64,000 bases of DNA from Microbacterium enclense. Lineage in GTDB: Bacteria; Actinomycetota; Actinomycetes; Actinomycetales; Microbacteriaceae. The notes beneath the pieces are model-generated. The model ran no database searches. It saw nothing but the letters and a program-made list of their open reading frames with translations, and was not told where the DNA came from. Positions within the stretch are counted from its first letter, which is position 1; each line of letters starts with the position of its first letter. Made by a program: the position numbers and the translations under genes. Below, in pieces: positions 40,176 through 48,220 of the stretch. The stretch is from positions 33,492-97,491 of the forward strand of contig NZ_RBZY01000005.1 of the NCBI RefSeq assembly GCF_004022425.1, written 5' to 3'.

Positions 40176-41285
40176 TCAGTACGTCGGCGCTCCGGGGAGG
40201 CCGAAGAACTCCTCCAGCGTCGTGTACCCGCCATCGTGGTACACCTTGGCGAGGTCGGTGCCGATGTAGCGCAGGTGCCACGCCTCGGGCTCGTACCCGC
40301 TCACGTCGGTGCGCCCCTCGACGTAGCGCGTGATGTAGCCGTACTCCCAGGCGTGATCGCGCACCCAGGCCCCCTGGCTCGACGCGGCGACGTCGTCGAG
40401 GGTTCCGCACGACCGGTCGCACGGCACGATGTCGACCGCGAGTCCCGACTGGTGCTCGCTGAAGCCCGCACGGGCGCTCTCGCGGTCCGCGGCCTCCACG
40501 CCCACGACGGCCACCCGCTCCGCGTAGGTCGACTGCTGGTTCGTGTAGGAGCGGAAGGCGCTGAGGTACCCGATCTCGCCGGCGCCGGCGTCGGCGGCTC
40601 CGCGCACGAGCGCCGTGAGGGCATCGGCGGCCTGTCGGCGCAACCCCGACTCCTTGAGCGCGCGTACCCCATCCGGCATCACGATGTCGCCGGGCCGGTA
40701 GTCGCTGGGATCGAACGGACGCTTCTTGTTCACCACGACCCACTGCCGGTTCGGATCCGACAGCGAGATGCACGGAGCGATCCCGGATGCCACGGCGGAG
40801 CGGAACGCCTCCGCACCGCCGATCGCGGCGATCGTGGCCGCGTCGTCGCCGGACGACAGCACCGAGGTGAAGGCGGGGTCGTCGCACCGACTCGCGGGAG
40901 CGGGAGCTTCGGCGAGCACCGGGACCGGGAGTCCCTCGGCGGGCACCGCCGGGGGCCCCTCGATCACGGCGACGACCTCGGGCGCCGCGAGAGCAGCCGG
41001 GTCGCTGCCCGCCCGGGCGGCACCGATGGCCACGCCGCTCGCCGCGATCACCGTCAGCCCGAGCGCGAGCACCGCCACGCGTCGACGGGTTTCCCGCGGT
41101 TGCGATGCCCAGCGCGTCCCACGACCCGCCGCGGTGACCGCCGATTCGCGCTGGAGGCGTCGTGACATCGCCGGCTTCTCCGCGACCGCTACCACCTCGA
41201 TCGCTTCCGTCGCCCGCCGTTCGGCCTCGGCGCGCGCGGCGCGTCGGGGCGACAGCTCGGGGTCGAAGGAGGTCACTCGCCCCAT
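40176..41285 (-). CDS. D-alanyl-D-alanine carboxypeptidase, VanY/M15B
   Basis: 369 aa. One membrane segment (about 70-90) follows a cytoplasmic, charged N-terminus; the catalytic part is external. Zinc and catalytic residues are in EHQSGLAVDIVPCD (H, D) and EPEAWHLRYIG (E, H), as in VanY. An internal Cys pair in PCDRSCG may be a disulfide. It trims the terminal D-alanine of wall peptides. It is not linked to other vancomycin-resistance genes, so it is probably a normal wall-maturation enzyme. Confidence 0.88.
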   Translation of the reverse strand: MGRVTSFDPELSPRRAARAEAERRATEAIEVVAVAEKPAMSRRLQRESAVTAAGRGTRWASQPRETRRRVAVLALGLTVIAASGVAIGAARAGSDPAALAAPEVVAVIEGPPAVPAEGLPVPVLAEAPAPASRCDDPAFTSVLSSGDDAATIAAIGGAEAFRSAVASGIAPCISLSDPNRQWVVVNKKRPFDPSDYRPGDIVMPDGVRALKESGLRRQAADALTALVRGAADAGAGEIGYLSAFRSYTNQQSTYAERVAVVGVEAADRESARAGFSEHQSGLAVDIVPCDRSCGTLDDVAASSQGAWVRDHAWEYGYITRYVEGRTDVSGYEPEAWHLRYIGTDLAKVYHDGGYTTLEEFFGLPGAPTY

Positions 41286-41401
41286 TCTCACCCGCGACCT
41301 CGCCGGAGTCGAGGTGACGCTCGGGGCACGGAGCGAATGCTCGGTTGTGCATCGGTGCCCGCGGGGGCAGGCTGAGTGGGTTGTGTTCGAACCGGGGGGC
41401 C

Positions 41402-42787
41402 ATGATGAACGACGACGACCGCGACATCCTGCTCACCGTCCACCGGTACCTGGAACACGTCCACCGGGTGGCGGCAGACGACAGCGCGCACCGGCGCACC
41501 GAGCTGGCCGACGTCATCTCCGCGCACCTGGGGGTGGATGCCACCACGGTCCCGATCACGACGGAATCCCTGCCGCTGCACCGATACGTCGACGCGGACA
41601 TCGCGCTCGATGAGCTGTCGGCGCTCGGCGACGGCCGGGTGGTCGGCGTCACCGGAGGCGATCAGCGGTGGCACCTCTCGGCATCCGATCTGCTGTCCTC
41701 GTCGTACTCCCGGTTCGCACCCGGTCCCATCTCGTACGAGACGCGCGCGGTCGGGCCGGGCGCGGAGCGGCGCGTCGTCGCCTTCGGCGTGCGGCTGTTG
41801 ACATTCGAGAGCCATCCCCTCGCGGTCGTGCAGCGCTCCACCTCGCCGAACGTCATGCCGCCCGCGGCGCGCCTGGAATTGCTGGGAGCGGATCCGGATG
41901 CCACGGGCGCTGCGCTCACCGAGATCCGACGGCTCATGGTCGAACGCAGCGTGCTGCGCGGCCAGGTGCTGTCGTTCGTGCCGACCGAGTACGGCTCGGA
42001 GGCGGGGGCGACGTTCCTCCCCCGCCCGTCCGTCGACGCGGACGAGGTCGTGCTCGGTGACGGGGTTCTGCAGACGGTCGTGGATCACGTCGTGGGTATC
42101 GGCGACCAGCGCGACGTGCTGCGAGCCGCGGGACAGCACCTCACGCGCGGCGTTCTCCTCTACGGTCCGCCCGGCACCGGCAAGACGCTGACGGTGCGCC
42201 ACCTGCTCTCGCGCACCCCGGGGACCACCGCCGTGGTGCTGACGGGATCGAGCGTACGATTCGTCACGGCGGCCGCCGAGATCGCGCGCACCTTCGCTCC
42301 GGCGCTCGTCGTGCTCGAAGACATCGACCTCGTCGCCGCCGATCGCGCCTACTCTCCGCAGCCCGTGCTGTTCGACGTGCTCGACGCCCTCGACGGCCTG
42401 GAGTCGGATGCCGATATCGCCTTCGTCATGACGACCAACCACGTGCAGATCCTCGAGGAAGCTCTCGCCGCCCGCCCCGGCCGCGTCGACCTCGGTGTCG
42501 AGATCGCCCTGCCGGACGCCGGCGCCCGCCGGCGCCTGTTCCGGCACTACGCAGGCACGCTGCCGTTCTCGTCCGAGGCACTGGATGCCGCGGCGGACCG
42601 GGCCGAGGGCACGACCGGCTCGTTCGCGAAGGAGCTCATCCGCCGCGCCGTTCTGAGCGCGGCGCTGCGCGGCGACGACGTCCCTGCCGACGACGACCTC
42701 GCGGCCGCGCTCGACGACCTCCTGTCGTCCGGGGCGGCGTTGACCCGGCTGCTCCTGGGCGGCAAGGAGTCTTTTTCTTCTATCTGA
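41402..42787 (+). CDS. AAA+ ATPase of unknown role
   Basis: 461 aa. The C-terminal half is a single AAA module: Walker A GPPGTGKT (about 257-264), Walker B VVLEDIDLV, sensor 1 MTTNHV, and an arginine-finger region ARPGRVD. The N-terminal 200 residues are unlike known adaptors, beginning with an acidic helix. Only one AAA module is present, so it is not a classical Cdc48. It probably unfolds or remodels a protein. GGGGGG lies before the ATG. It ends 24 bases before the LexA box of the radical SAM gene and may be independent of it. Confidence 0.8.
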   Translation: MMNDDDRDILLTVHRYLEHVHRVAADDSAHRRTELADVISAHLGVDATTVPITTESLPLHRYVDADIALDELSALGDGRVVGVTGGDQRWHLSASDLLSSSYSRFAPGPISYETRAVGPGAERRVVAFGVRLLTFESHPLAVVQRSTSPNVMPPAARLELLGADPDATGAALTEIRRLMVERSVLRGQVLSFVPTEYGSEAGATFLPRPSVDADEVVLGDGVLQTVVDHVVGIGDQRDVLRAAGQHLTRGVLLYGPPGTGKTLTVRHLLSRTPGTTAVVLTGSSVRFVTAAAEIARTFAPALVVLEDIDLVAADRAYSPQPVLFDVLDALDGLESDADIAFVMTTNHVQILEEALAARPGRVDLGVEIALPDAGARRRLFRHYAGTLPFSSEALDAAADRAEGTTGSFAKELIRRAVLSAALRGDDVPADDDLAAALDDLLSSGAALTRLLLGGKESFSSI

Positions 42788-42810
42788 GTAGGATCCCGCT
42801 TGCCATATCT

Positions 42811-42826
42811 TCGAACGCATGTTCGT
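42811..42826. promoter_or_regulatory. LexA-type SOS box
   Basis: TCGAACGCATGTTCGT matches the actinobacterial LexA consensus TCGAAC-N4-GTTCGA in eleven of twelve fixed positions. It ends two bases before the radical SAM start codon and overlaps the expected transcription start, so binding would repress the gene. AT-rich TATCTT just upstream could be the -10. Confidence 0.7.
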
Positions 42827-42828
42827 AT

Positions 42829-44970
42829 ATGAGGATGAGATGGCAGGGACAGAAGCTCGGCGTCGATGACACGGCGGCGCTCCCCGGCATGGAGCGCCGG
42901 GACGGCCTCGTCCGCACGGTCACCACCCCGGAGTTCGCCGGGATGACCTTCCACGAGGTGCTCGCCAAGACCGCACTGAACCGCGTGCCCGGCGCGTCCG
43001 CGATGCCCTTCGACTGGACGGTGAACCCGTACCGGGGCTGCAGTCATGCGTGTAGCTATTGCCTCTCACCCGACACGCTGATCATGGCCGCAGACGGGCG
43101 GCATGTGCCGCTCGCGGAGGTGAAGGTCGGTGATGAGATCCTCGGCACGGCGCCGCAGGGCGCTTATCGACGGTTCGTGCGCACCCGGGTCGTCGCGAAA
43201 TGGCCGACGCGGAAGCGGGCGTACCGTGTGGCCCTGGCCGATGGCACCGAGATCATCGCGAGCGCCGACCATCGCTTCCTCACCGAGAGAGGATGGAAGT
43301 TCGTCCGCGGCGCGATGCACGGCGCCGGCCAGCGCGCCTATCTGACGACGTCGAACCGCCTGCAGGGATTCGGGCTCGGCGCCCCCGTGGCGCACCCCGC
43401 GGAGAGCGAGGATCGCAAGCGCGGCTACCTCACCGGCATGATCCGCGGCGACGGCATGATCTTCCATCGCACGTACGACGACGGGCACCGGGTTCGGCGC
43501 ATCCACCGATTCCGTCTCGCACTCGCCGACGCCGAGCCACTCGCGCTGACACGCACGTATCTCCAAGAGCAAGGTATCCCGACCAGTAACCGCCCCTTCG
43601 CGGTGCCCGCCGGCTATCGACCGATGACGGCTCTGCACACGGCGCGATCAGCCGACATCGCCCGGCTCGAGAAGCACATCACGGTCCCGGAGCAGATATC
43701 TTCGGAGTGGCTCGCGGGGTTCCTGGGCGGGGTCTTCGACGCGGAAGGATCGTGCTCCCGGGGGATCCTCCGAATCTCGAATGCGAACGTCGAACTCCTC
43801 GATCTGATCGAAGAAGGCTTCACTCACTTCGGCTTCGACGCGGTGCGTGAGAGCAAGCCGAGCTCCGATGTGTGCTCCGTGCGCCTGCGCGGTGGGCTGG
43901 CTGCGCGTCAGCGTTTCTTCCGTATCGCGCAGCCTGCCCTTACCCGCAAGCTCGACATCGTCGGCACCGCGGTCAAGACGAGCGCGGATCTTCGCGTCGT
44001 CGCGGTCGAGGATCTCGGATACGAGATCGACATGCTCGATATCACCACCGGCACCGGCGATTTCATCGCCAACGGCGTCATCAGCCACAACTGCTTCGCT
44101 CGCAAGACGCACGAGTACCTCGATCTCGACTCGGGGGCCGACTTCGATTCGCAGATCGTGGTGAAGATCAACGTCGCCGACGTACTGCGCGGCGAGCTGC
44201 GCCGCGGGTCGTGGGCGCGGGAGCCCGTGATGCTGGGGACGAACACCGACCCGTACCAGCGCGCGGAGGGACGCTACCGGCTGATGCCCGACATCATCGG
44301 AGCCCTCACCGAGAACCGCACGCCGTTCTCGATCCTGACCAAGGGCACGCTGCTGCGGCGTGACCTGCCGCTCCTCACCGACGCGGCGAAAGAGGTCCGC
44401 GTGACGCTCGCGATGTCGATCGCGGTGTTCGACGACGCGCTCCAGCGCTCGCTCGAACCGGGCACCCCGACCGCCGAGGCGCGACTCGACACGGTGCGCG
44501 CCGCCACCGACGCGGGGTTCCGCGTGACGGTCTTCCTCATGCCGATCCTCCCGCACCTGACCGACTCGGTCGCCGCCCTGGATCACGCTCTCGGGCGCAT
44601 CCGGGCCGCGGGTGCGGCGCGAGTCGTCTACGGGGCCCTGCACCTGCGCCCCGGCGCCAAGGAGTGGTTTCTGCAGTGGCTCGAGCGCGAGCATCCGGAA
44701 CTCTTGTCGTCGTACCGTGGCCTCTACCCCGGCGTTTCCGTGACGGCCCCGCAGGCGTACCGACGCTGGCTCGGAAAGCGCGTCCAGCCGCTGCTGCGGA
44801 TGCACCGTCTCGACGGCTGGGACGAGGACGACCACCCGCGCGGCCGACCACAGCCCGGACTCGCCGCCCGAACCGCGACCGCGCCGCGGCTCGGGCCCGT
44901 GCGGACGACCGGGTCTCCGGCATCCCCTCGTCCCTCCGTCGCACCGGCGAGCGAACCCACCCTGTTCTGA
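42829..44970 (+). CDS. Intein-containing Rv2578c-family radical SAM protein
   Basis: 713-aa precursor, 369 aa after splicing. The host protein is a SplB-like radical SAM enzyme of the mycobacterial Rv2578c family. Its cluster motif in the spliced product reads C-SHA-C-SY-C-FARKTHEYLD, that is CX3CX2C at C71, C75 and C422. GTNTDPYQ, ILTKGTLLRRDL and FLMPILPHLTDS are the later SplB-like segments. The intein (residues 78-421) sits exactly before the third cysteine. A LexA box overlaps the promoter, suggesting damage-induced expression and a DNA-repair role. The substrate is not known. The last 60 residues are Pro/Arg-rich and probably disordered. Confidence 0.93.
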   Translation: MRMRWQGQKLGVDDTAALPGMERRDGLVRTVTTPEFAGMTFHEVLAKTALNRVPGASAMPFDWTVNPYRGCSHACSYCLSPDTLIMAADGRHVPLAEVKVGDEILGTAPQGAYRRFVRTRVVAKWPTRKRAYRVALADGTEIIASADHRFLTERGWKFVRGAMHGAGQRAYLTTSNRLQGFGLGAPVAHPAESEDRKRGYLTGMIRGDGMIFHRTYDDGHRVRRIHRFRLALADAEPLALTRTYLQEQGIPTSNRPFAVPAGYRPMTALHTARSADIARLEKHITVPEQISSEWLAGFLGGVFDAEGSCSRGILRISNANVELLDLIEEGFTHFGFDAVRESKPSSDVCSVRLRGGLAARQRFFRIAQPALTRKLDIVGTAVKTSADLRVVAVEDLGYEIDMLDITTGTGDFIANGVISHNCFARKTHEYLDLDSGADFDSQIVVKINVADVLRGELRRGSWAREPVMLGTNTDPYQRAEGRYRLMPDIIGALTENRTPFSILTKGTLLRRDLPLLTDAAKEVRVTLAMSIAVFDDALQRSLEPGTPTAEARLDTVRAATDAGFRVTVFLMPILPHLTDSVAALDHALGRIRAAGAARVVYGALHLRPGAKEWFLQWLEREHPELLSSYRGLYPGVSVTAPQAYRRWLGKRVQPLLRMHRLDGWDEDDHPRGRPQPGLAARTATAPRLGPVRTTGSPASPRPSVAPASEPTLF
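43060..44091 (+). mobile_element. Intein with LAGLIDADG homing endonuclease
   Basis: 344 aa inserted in the radical SAM protein. Block A begins with Cys1 (C78, CLSPDTLI); block B has ASADHRFLT with H148; the C-terminal splicing block ends YEIDMLDITTGTGDF then GVISHN before Cys+1 (C422). Two LAGLIDADG-type endonuclease motifs are present, GYLTGMIRGDG (about 199-209) and WLAGFLGGVFDAEG (about 294-307), both with the acidic residues expected of an active enzyme. All splicing residues appear intact. Insertion is at the codon of an iron-sulfur ligand, a strongly conserved site in the family. Confidence 0.93.
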
Positions 44971-44979
44971 GAACGCGAA

Positions 44980-45008
44980 CGCCCCGCCCGCACGTGGCGG
45001 ACGGGGCG
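44980..45008. terminator. Bidirectional terminator, radical SAM / DEAD helicase
   Basis: CGCCCCG-C-CCGC pairs with GCGG-A-CGGGGCG around a five-base loop between two convergent genes. Confidence 0.75.
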
Positions 45009-45019
45009 CTCGACGGGGC

Positions 45020-47257
45020 TCAGGACGTGACGTCGGAGAGCTGACGACCCGCCAGCTCCTCGAGCACGTCGTCGCCGAGCTGCGTCTCCTCGAACGGCGC
45101 CTCGATCTCCGCACGGTCCAGCAGCTCGGTCATGCGACGACGGCGCTGGCGCGTGATGAGCGTCACCACGGTGCCGCTCCGACCGGCGCGACCGGTGCGA
45201 CCCGAGCGGTGCAGGTAGGTCTTGTACTCGTCGGGAGCGTCAGCCTGGATGACCAGGTCGATGTCATCGACGTGGATGCCACGCGCTGCGACGTCGGTCG
45301 CGACGAGGACGTTGACCCGGCCCGAGGTGAGCTTCTCGAGGTTGCGGGTGCGCTTCTGCTGGTTGAGATCACCGTGCAGCGCGACCGCGGCGATACCCGC
45401 CTCGTCGAACTGCTCGGCGAGCATCTCGGCGTAGGCACGGGTCCGGGCGAAGACGAGCGTCTTGCCCTCGCGATCGACGAGCGAGCCGAGGATCTCGGCC
45501 TTGTCGCGGTGGTCGATGACGAGCACGCGGTGATCGATCGTGCTCGAATCCTGGTCTTCGCCGGCGACCTCGTACACCGCCGGGTCGACGAGGAACTCGT
45601 CGACGAGCGCGGCGACCTCGCGGTCGAGCGTGGCGGAGAACAGCAGCTTCTGGCTACCGTCCGCCGTCGCACGGAGGATGCGCTGCACCGGCTCGAGGAA
45701 TCCGAGCTCGCACATGTGGTCGGCCTCGTCGAGGACCGCGACGCTTACGTCGGACAAGTCGAGCTTGCCCTGGTTGAGCAGGTCCTCGATGCGGCCGGGC
45801 GTACCGATGACGATGTCGACGCCCTTCTTGAGCGCACCGACCTGCCGCGCCTGCGGCACACCGCCGTACACCTGCGTGGTGAACAGCCCGACGCTGCGCG
45901 CGATCACCTGAACGGTGCGGTCGATCTGCAGCGCGAGCTCGCGCGTCGGCGCGAGGATGAGCGCCTTCGGCGCACGGCCGAACTCGCGGCGCTGGCCCGC
46001 CTGGGCCCGCAGGATGCTCTCCACGAGCGGGGCACCGAACGCGATGGTCTTGCCCGAGCCGGTGCGGCCGCGGGCGAGGACGTCGCGGCCCTCGAGGATC
46101 GGGGCGACCGTCGCGGCCTGGATCGGGAAGGGGCTCGCCGCACCCAGACCGGCGAGGGCGCGCACGATGTTGTCACCGAGACCCAGGTCGGCGAAGCCGG
46201 CGCCGGTCACGGTCGCCGCATCCACGGCTTCGGCCTGCAGGCGCTCGTGCACGACGTCGACGCGCTGCTCGTGCTCGGCCGAACGCTTCGGGGTGGCGTT
46301 CCAGTCGGCGCGGTTCGGGCCGTCGGTGCGACGGGGACGGTCGTCGCGGCGCGGACGGTCGTCGAAGGAGCGGGCGGGGCGGTCGCTGCGGTCGAACGAA
46401 CGCGCGGGACGGTCGTCGAACGAGCGAGCGGGGCGGTCGCTGCGGTCGAACGAGCGCGTGGGGCGATCGTCGCGCGCCGGACGGTCGAACGAACGAGCGG
46501 GACGGTCGCTCCGGTCGAACGAACGCGCCGGACGGTCGTCGAACGAGCGAGCGGGGCGGTCGCTGCGGTCGAACGAACGCGCGGGGCGATCGTCGCGCGC
46601 CGGACGGTCGAACGACCGCGCGGGACGGTCGTTGCGGTCGAACGAGCGAGCCGGACGGTCGTCGCGATCGAAGGAACGAGCAGGGCGGCCGTCACGTGCG
46701 GGACGGTCGCTCCTGTCGAAGGAGCGCGCGGGACGCTCGTTACGGTCGAACGAGCGAGCCGGACTGTCGTCACGCGCCGGACGGTCGCTCCGGTCGAACG
46801 ACCGCGCGGGACGCTCGTTACGGTCGAACGAGCGAGCCGGACGGTCGTCACGCGCCGGACGGTCGCTCCGGTCGAAGGAGCGGGCGGGGCGATCGTTCCG
46901 GTCGAACGAACGCGCGGGGCGGTCGCTCCGGTCGAAGGAGCGGGCCGGACGCTCGTCGCGGCCGCGGGGCGCGGCATCCCGCTCGGGGCGGGCGTAGCGG
47001 TCGTCGCGGGCCTGGCTGCGGATGCCGCGGGCCTCGTCCCGACCGACGCGGTCCTGCGCGGTCCACCGACGCTTCGCCGGGGCGGCGTCGGCCTCGGGGG
47101 CGCGGTAGCCGCGGTGGGTGGGGCTCTTGCTGCCGGGCTTGGCCGCAGCGGCACCGTCGGGGCGGCGCTTGCGATCCTGGAACGAGGTGGTCGCGCCGTA
47201 GCGCGGCTCGAAGTTCTTCGCGGCGCGGCCGCCGGCGGGCTTCTTGTTCTTGGGCAT
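45020..47257 (-). CDS. DEAD-box RNA helicase with a repetitive RSFD-rich N-terminus
   Basis: 745 aa. Residues 1-102 are basic and disordered; residues 103-306 are an array of short repeats (R-P-A-R-S-F-D-R-S/N-D); the helicase core follows, with FPIQAATV, RGRTGSGKT, VLDEADHMCE, LLFSATLD and YLHRSGRTGRAG. The core ends about 30 residues before the C-terminus. Arg/Asp/Phe repeats of this type favour RNA binding and phase separation. It resembles RhlE/DeaD proteins used in ribosome assembly or cold adaptation. AAGGAC precedes the ATG at 47257. Confidence 0.92.
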   Translation of the reverse strand: MPKNKKPAGGRAAKNFEPRYGATTSFQDRKRRPDGAAAAKPGSKSPTHRGYRAPEADAAPAKRRWTAQDRVGRDEARGIRSQARDDRYARPERDAAPRGRDERPARSFDRSDRPARSFDRNDRPARSFDRSDRPARDDRPARSFDRNERPARSFDRSDRPARDDSPARSFDRNERPARSFDRSDRPARDGRPARSFDRDDRPARSFDRNDRPARSFDRPARDDRPARSFDRSDRPARSFDDRPARSFDRSDRPARSFDRPARDDRPTRSFDRSDRPARSFDDRPARSFDRSDRPARSFDDRPRRDDRPRRTDGPNRADWNATPKRSAEHEQRVDVVHERLQAEAVDAATVTGAGFADLGLGDNIVRALAGLGAASPFPIQAATVAPILEGRDVLARGRTGSGKTIAFGAPLVESILRAQAGQRREFGRAPKALILAPTRELALQIDRTVQVIARSVGLFTTQVYGGVPQARQVGALKKGVDIVIGTPGRIEDLLNQGKLDLSDVSVAVLDEADHMCELGFLEPVQRILRATADGSQKLLFSATLDREVAALVDEFLVDPAVYEVAGEDQDSSTIDHRVLVIDHRDKAEILGSLVDREGKTLVFARTRAYAEMLAEQFDEAGIAAVALHGDLNQQKRTRNLEKLTSGRVNVLVATDVAARGIHVDDIDLVIQADAPDEYKTYLHRSGRTGRAGRSGTVVTLITRQRRRRMTELLDRAEIEAPFEETQLGDDVLEELAGRQLSDVTS
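46340..46951 (-). repeat. In-frame tandem repeat encoding 18 R-P-A-R-S-F-D units
   Basis: About 612 bases inside the helicase gene. Units of 30 bases (RPARSFDRSD or RPARSFDRND) alternate with shorter 24-base (RPARSFDD) and 18-base (RPARDD) versions; I count 18 copies of the R-S-F-D core. All lengths are multiples of three, so gain or loss of units would keep the frame. Strong similarity between copies suggests recent expansion. Confidence 0.9.
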
Positions 47258-47596
47258 GGGGTGTCCTTCTGGGTTCTGTTCGCGCGAAACAGCGGCACCG
47301 CACGGCGGTGCAACCCGGACATCCGTCGGCCGGGGGCCATTCACTAGTGATGGTCGAGCACGCGATCGCGTTCTCTCCATCGGCCCCTTGGACTCACAAA
47401 CCCATCCGCACACGGTGCGGGGTCCAGAGCCGACCCGTCAACGCTACAGGTCGCCCCTGGGAATGGCATCCATGTCCCACCTCGCTACCGGAACAGGGGA
47501 TGCCACCAGAACAGGCCGATCCCGCCCGAATCGCCCTGTCTCCGGCACACGGCCTGTTCTCGGCGCGCACCCGCCACCCTGACCGAAGATGGAGGC
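47258..47596. other. 339-base intergenic region between divergent genes
   Basis: Lies between the helicase start (minus) and the ABM-domain gene (plus). It carries the second copy of the four-box palindromic repeat at 47491-47559. Otherwise only ribosome sites are evident (AAGGAC for the helicase, GGAGGC for the next gene). I see no small gene. The length leaves room for a long helicase leader, as is usual for cold-regulated DEAD-box genes, but no structure supports this. Confidence 0.5.
47488..47563. repeat. Four-box palindromic intergenic repeat, copy 2
   Basis: GAACAGG (47491-47497), 13 bases, ACAGGCCGAT (47511-47520), 9 bases, ATCGCCCTGT (47530-47539), 13 bases, CCTGTTC (47553-47559). 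All spacings equal those of the copy at 24400-24468. Outer arms here are CCGGAACAGG and CCTGTTCTCGG. Confidence 0.75.
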
Positions 47597-48220
47597 ATGG
47601 CAGACACCGACGCCCACCCCATCACGGTGGCGATCGAGCGGCGCATCGACCCGACGCGCACCGCCGAAGCAACCTCCTGGATGCAGGCCGGCACCGACCT
47701 CGCAACCGCCTTCCCCGGCTTCCTCGGCTCGGGCTGGGTGCGCGCGGGGGAAGACAGCGACCTCTGGTACATGCTGTACCGCTTCCGCGACCTCACCACG
47801 CTCGAAGGGTGGGAGACATCGCCGCAGCGGCAGTGGTGGCTCGACTCCGCACGGCCCTTCGCTCGCGAGGAGCGGGTCGAGCGCCGCACGGGTATCGAGG
47901 GCTGGTTCGACGCCTCCCTCGGCTCGGTCCTCGAGCCCACGGATGCCACGACCCCGCCGGTGCAGCCGCCCGTGCCGTCCGCGCCGCCCCGGTGGAAGCA
48001 GGCCGTGACCATCTGGGTCGGCTTCTTCCCCACGAACCTCCTCGCCAGCTGGCTGCTGGGGTTCGTTCCGGGCTTCGCAGAGATACCGCTCGCGCTCCGC
48101 GTGCTGGCGACGACCGCGCTGCTCACGCCGGTGATGACCTACGCGGTGCTTCCGTGGGTCACACGTCTGCTGCGACCCTGGTTGCAGCGTCCGCCCCGCT
48201 CCCGAAAGGCCTCCTCATGA
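47597..48220 (+). CDS. ABM-domain protein with C-terminal membrane anchor
   Basis: 207 aa. The first 105 residues form an antibiotic-biosynthesis-monooxygenase-like ferredoxin fold (ITVAIERRIDPTR, FPGFLGSGWVR, LWYMLYRFRD, SARPFAREERVERRTGIEGWF). A Pro-rich linker is followed by two membrane segments (about 140-190). Such fusions are common and uncharacterised; a cofactor-free oxygenase role is possible. Its stop overlaps the start of the epimerase-like gene (ATGA). Confidence 0.85.
   Translation: MADTDAHPITVAIERRIDPTRTAEATSWMQAGTDLATAFPGFLGSGWVRAGEDSDLWYMLYRFRDLTTLEGWETSPQRQWWLDSARPFAREERVERRTGIEGWFDASLGSVLEPTDATTPPVQPPVPSAPPRWKQAVTIWVGFFPTNLLASWLLGFVPGFAEIPLALRVLATTALLTPVMTYAVLPWVTRLLRPWLQRPPRSRKASS

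Noticed and set aside
46340..46951. CRISPR array
   Set aside because: The repeats are in frame, have no unique spacers of even length and translate to a regular peptide repeat inside a helicase.
45209..47347. A plus-strand open frame with V-E-R/R-T repeats
   Set aside because: It is the antisense reading of the helicase repeat array; no initiation site or domain supports it.
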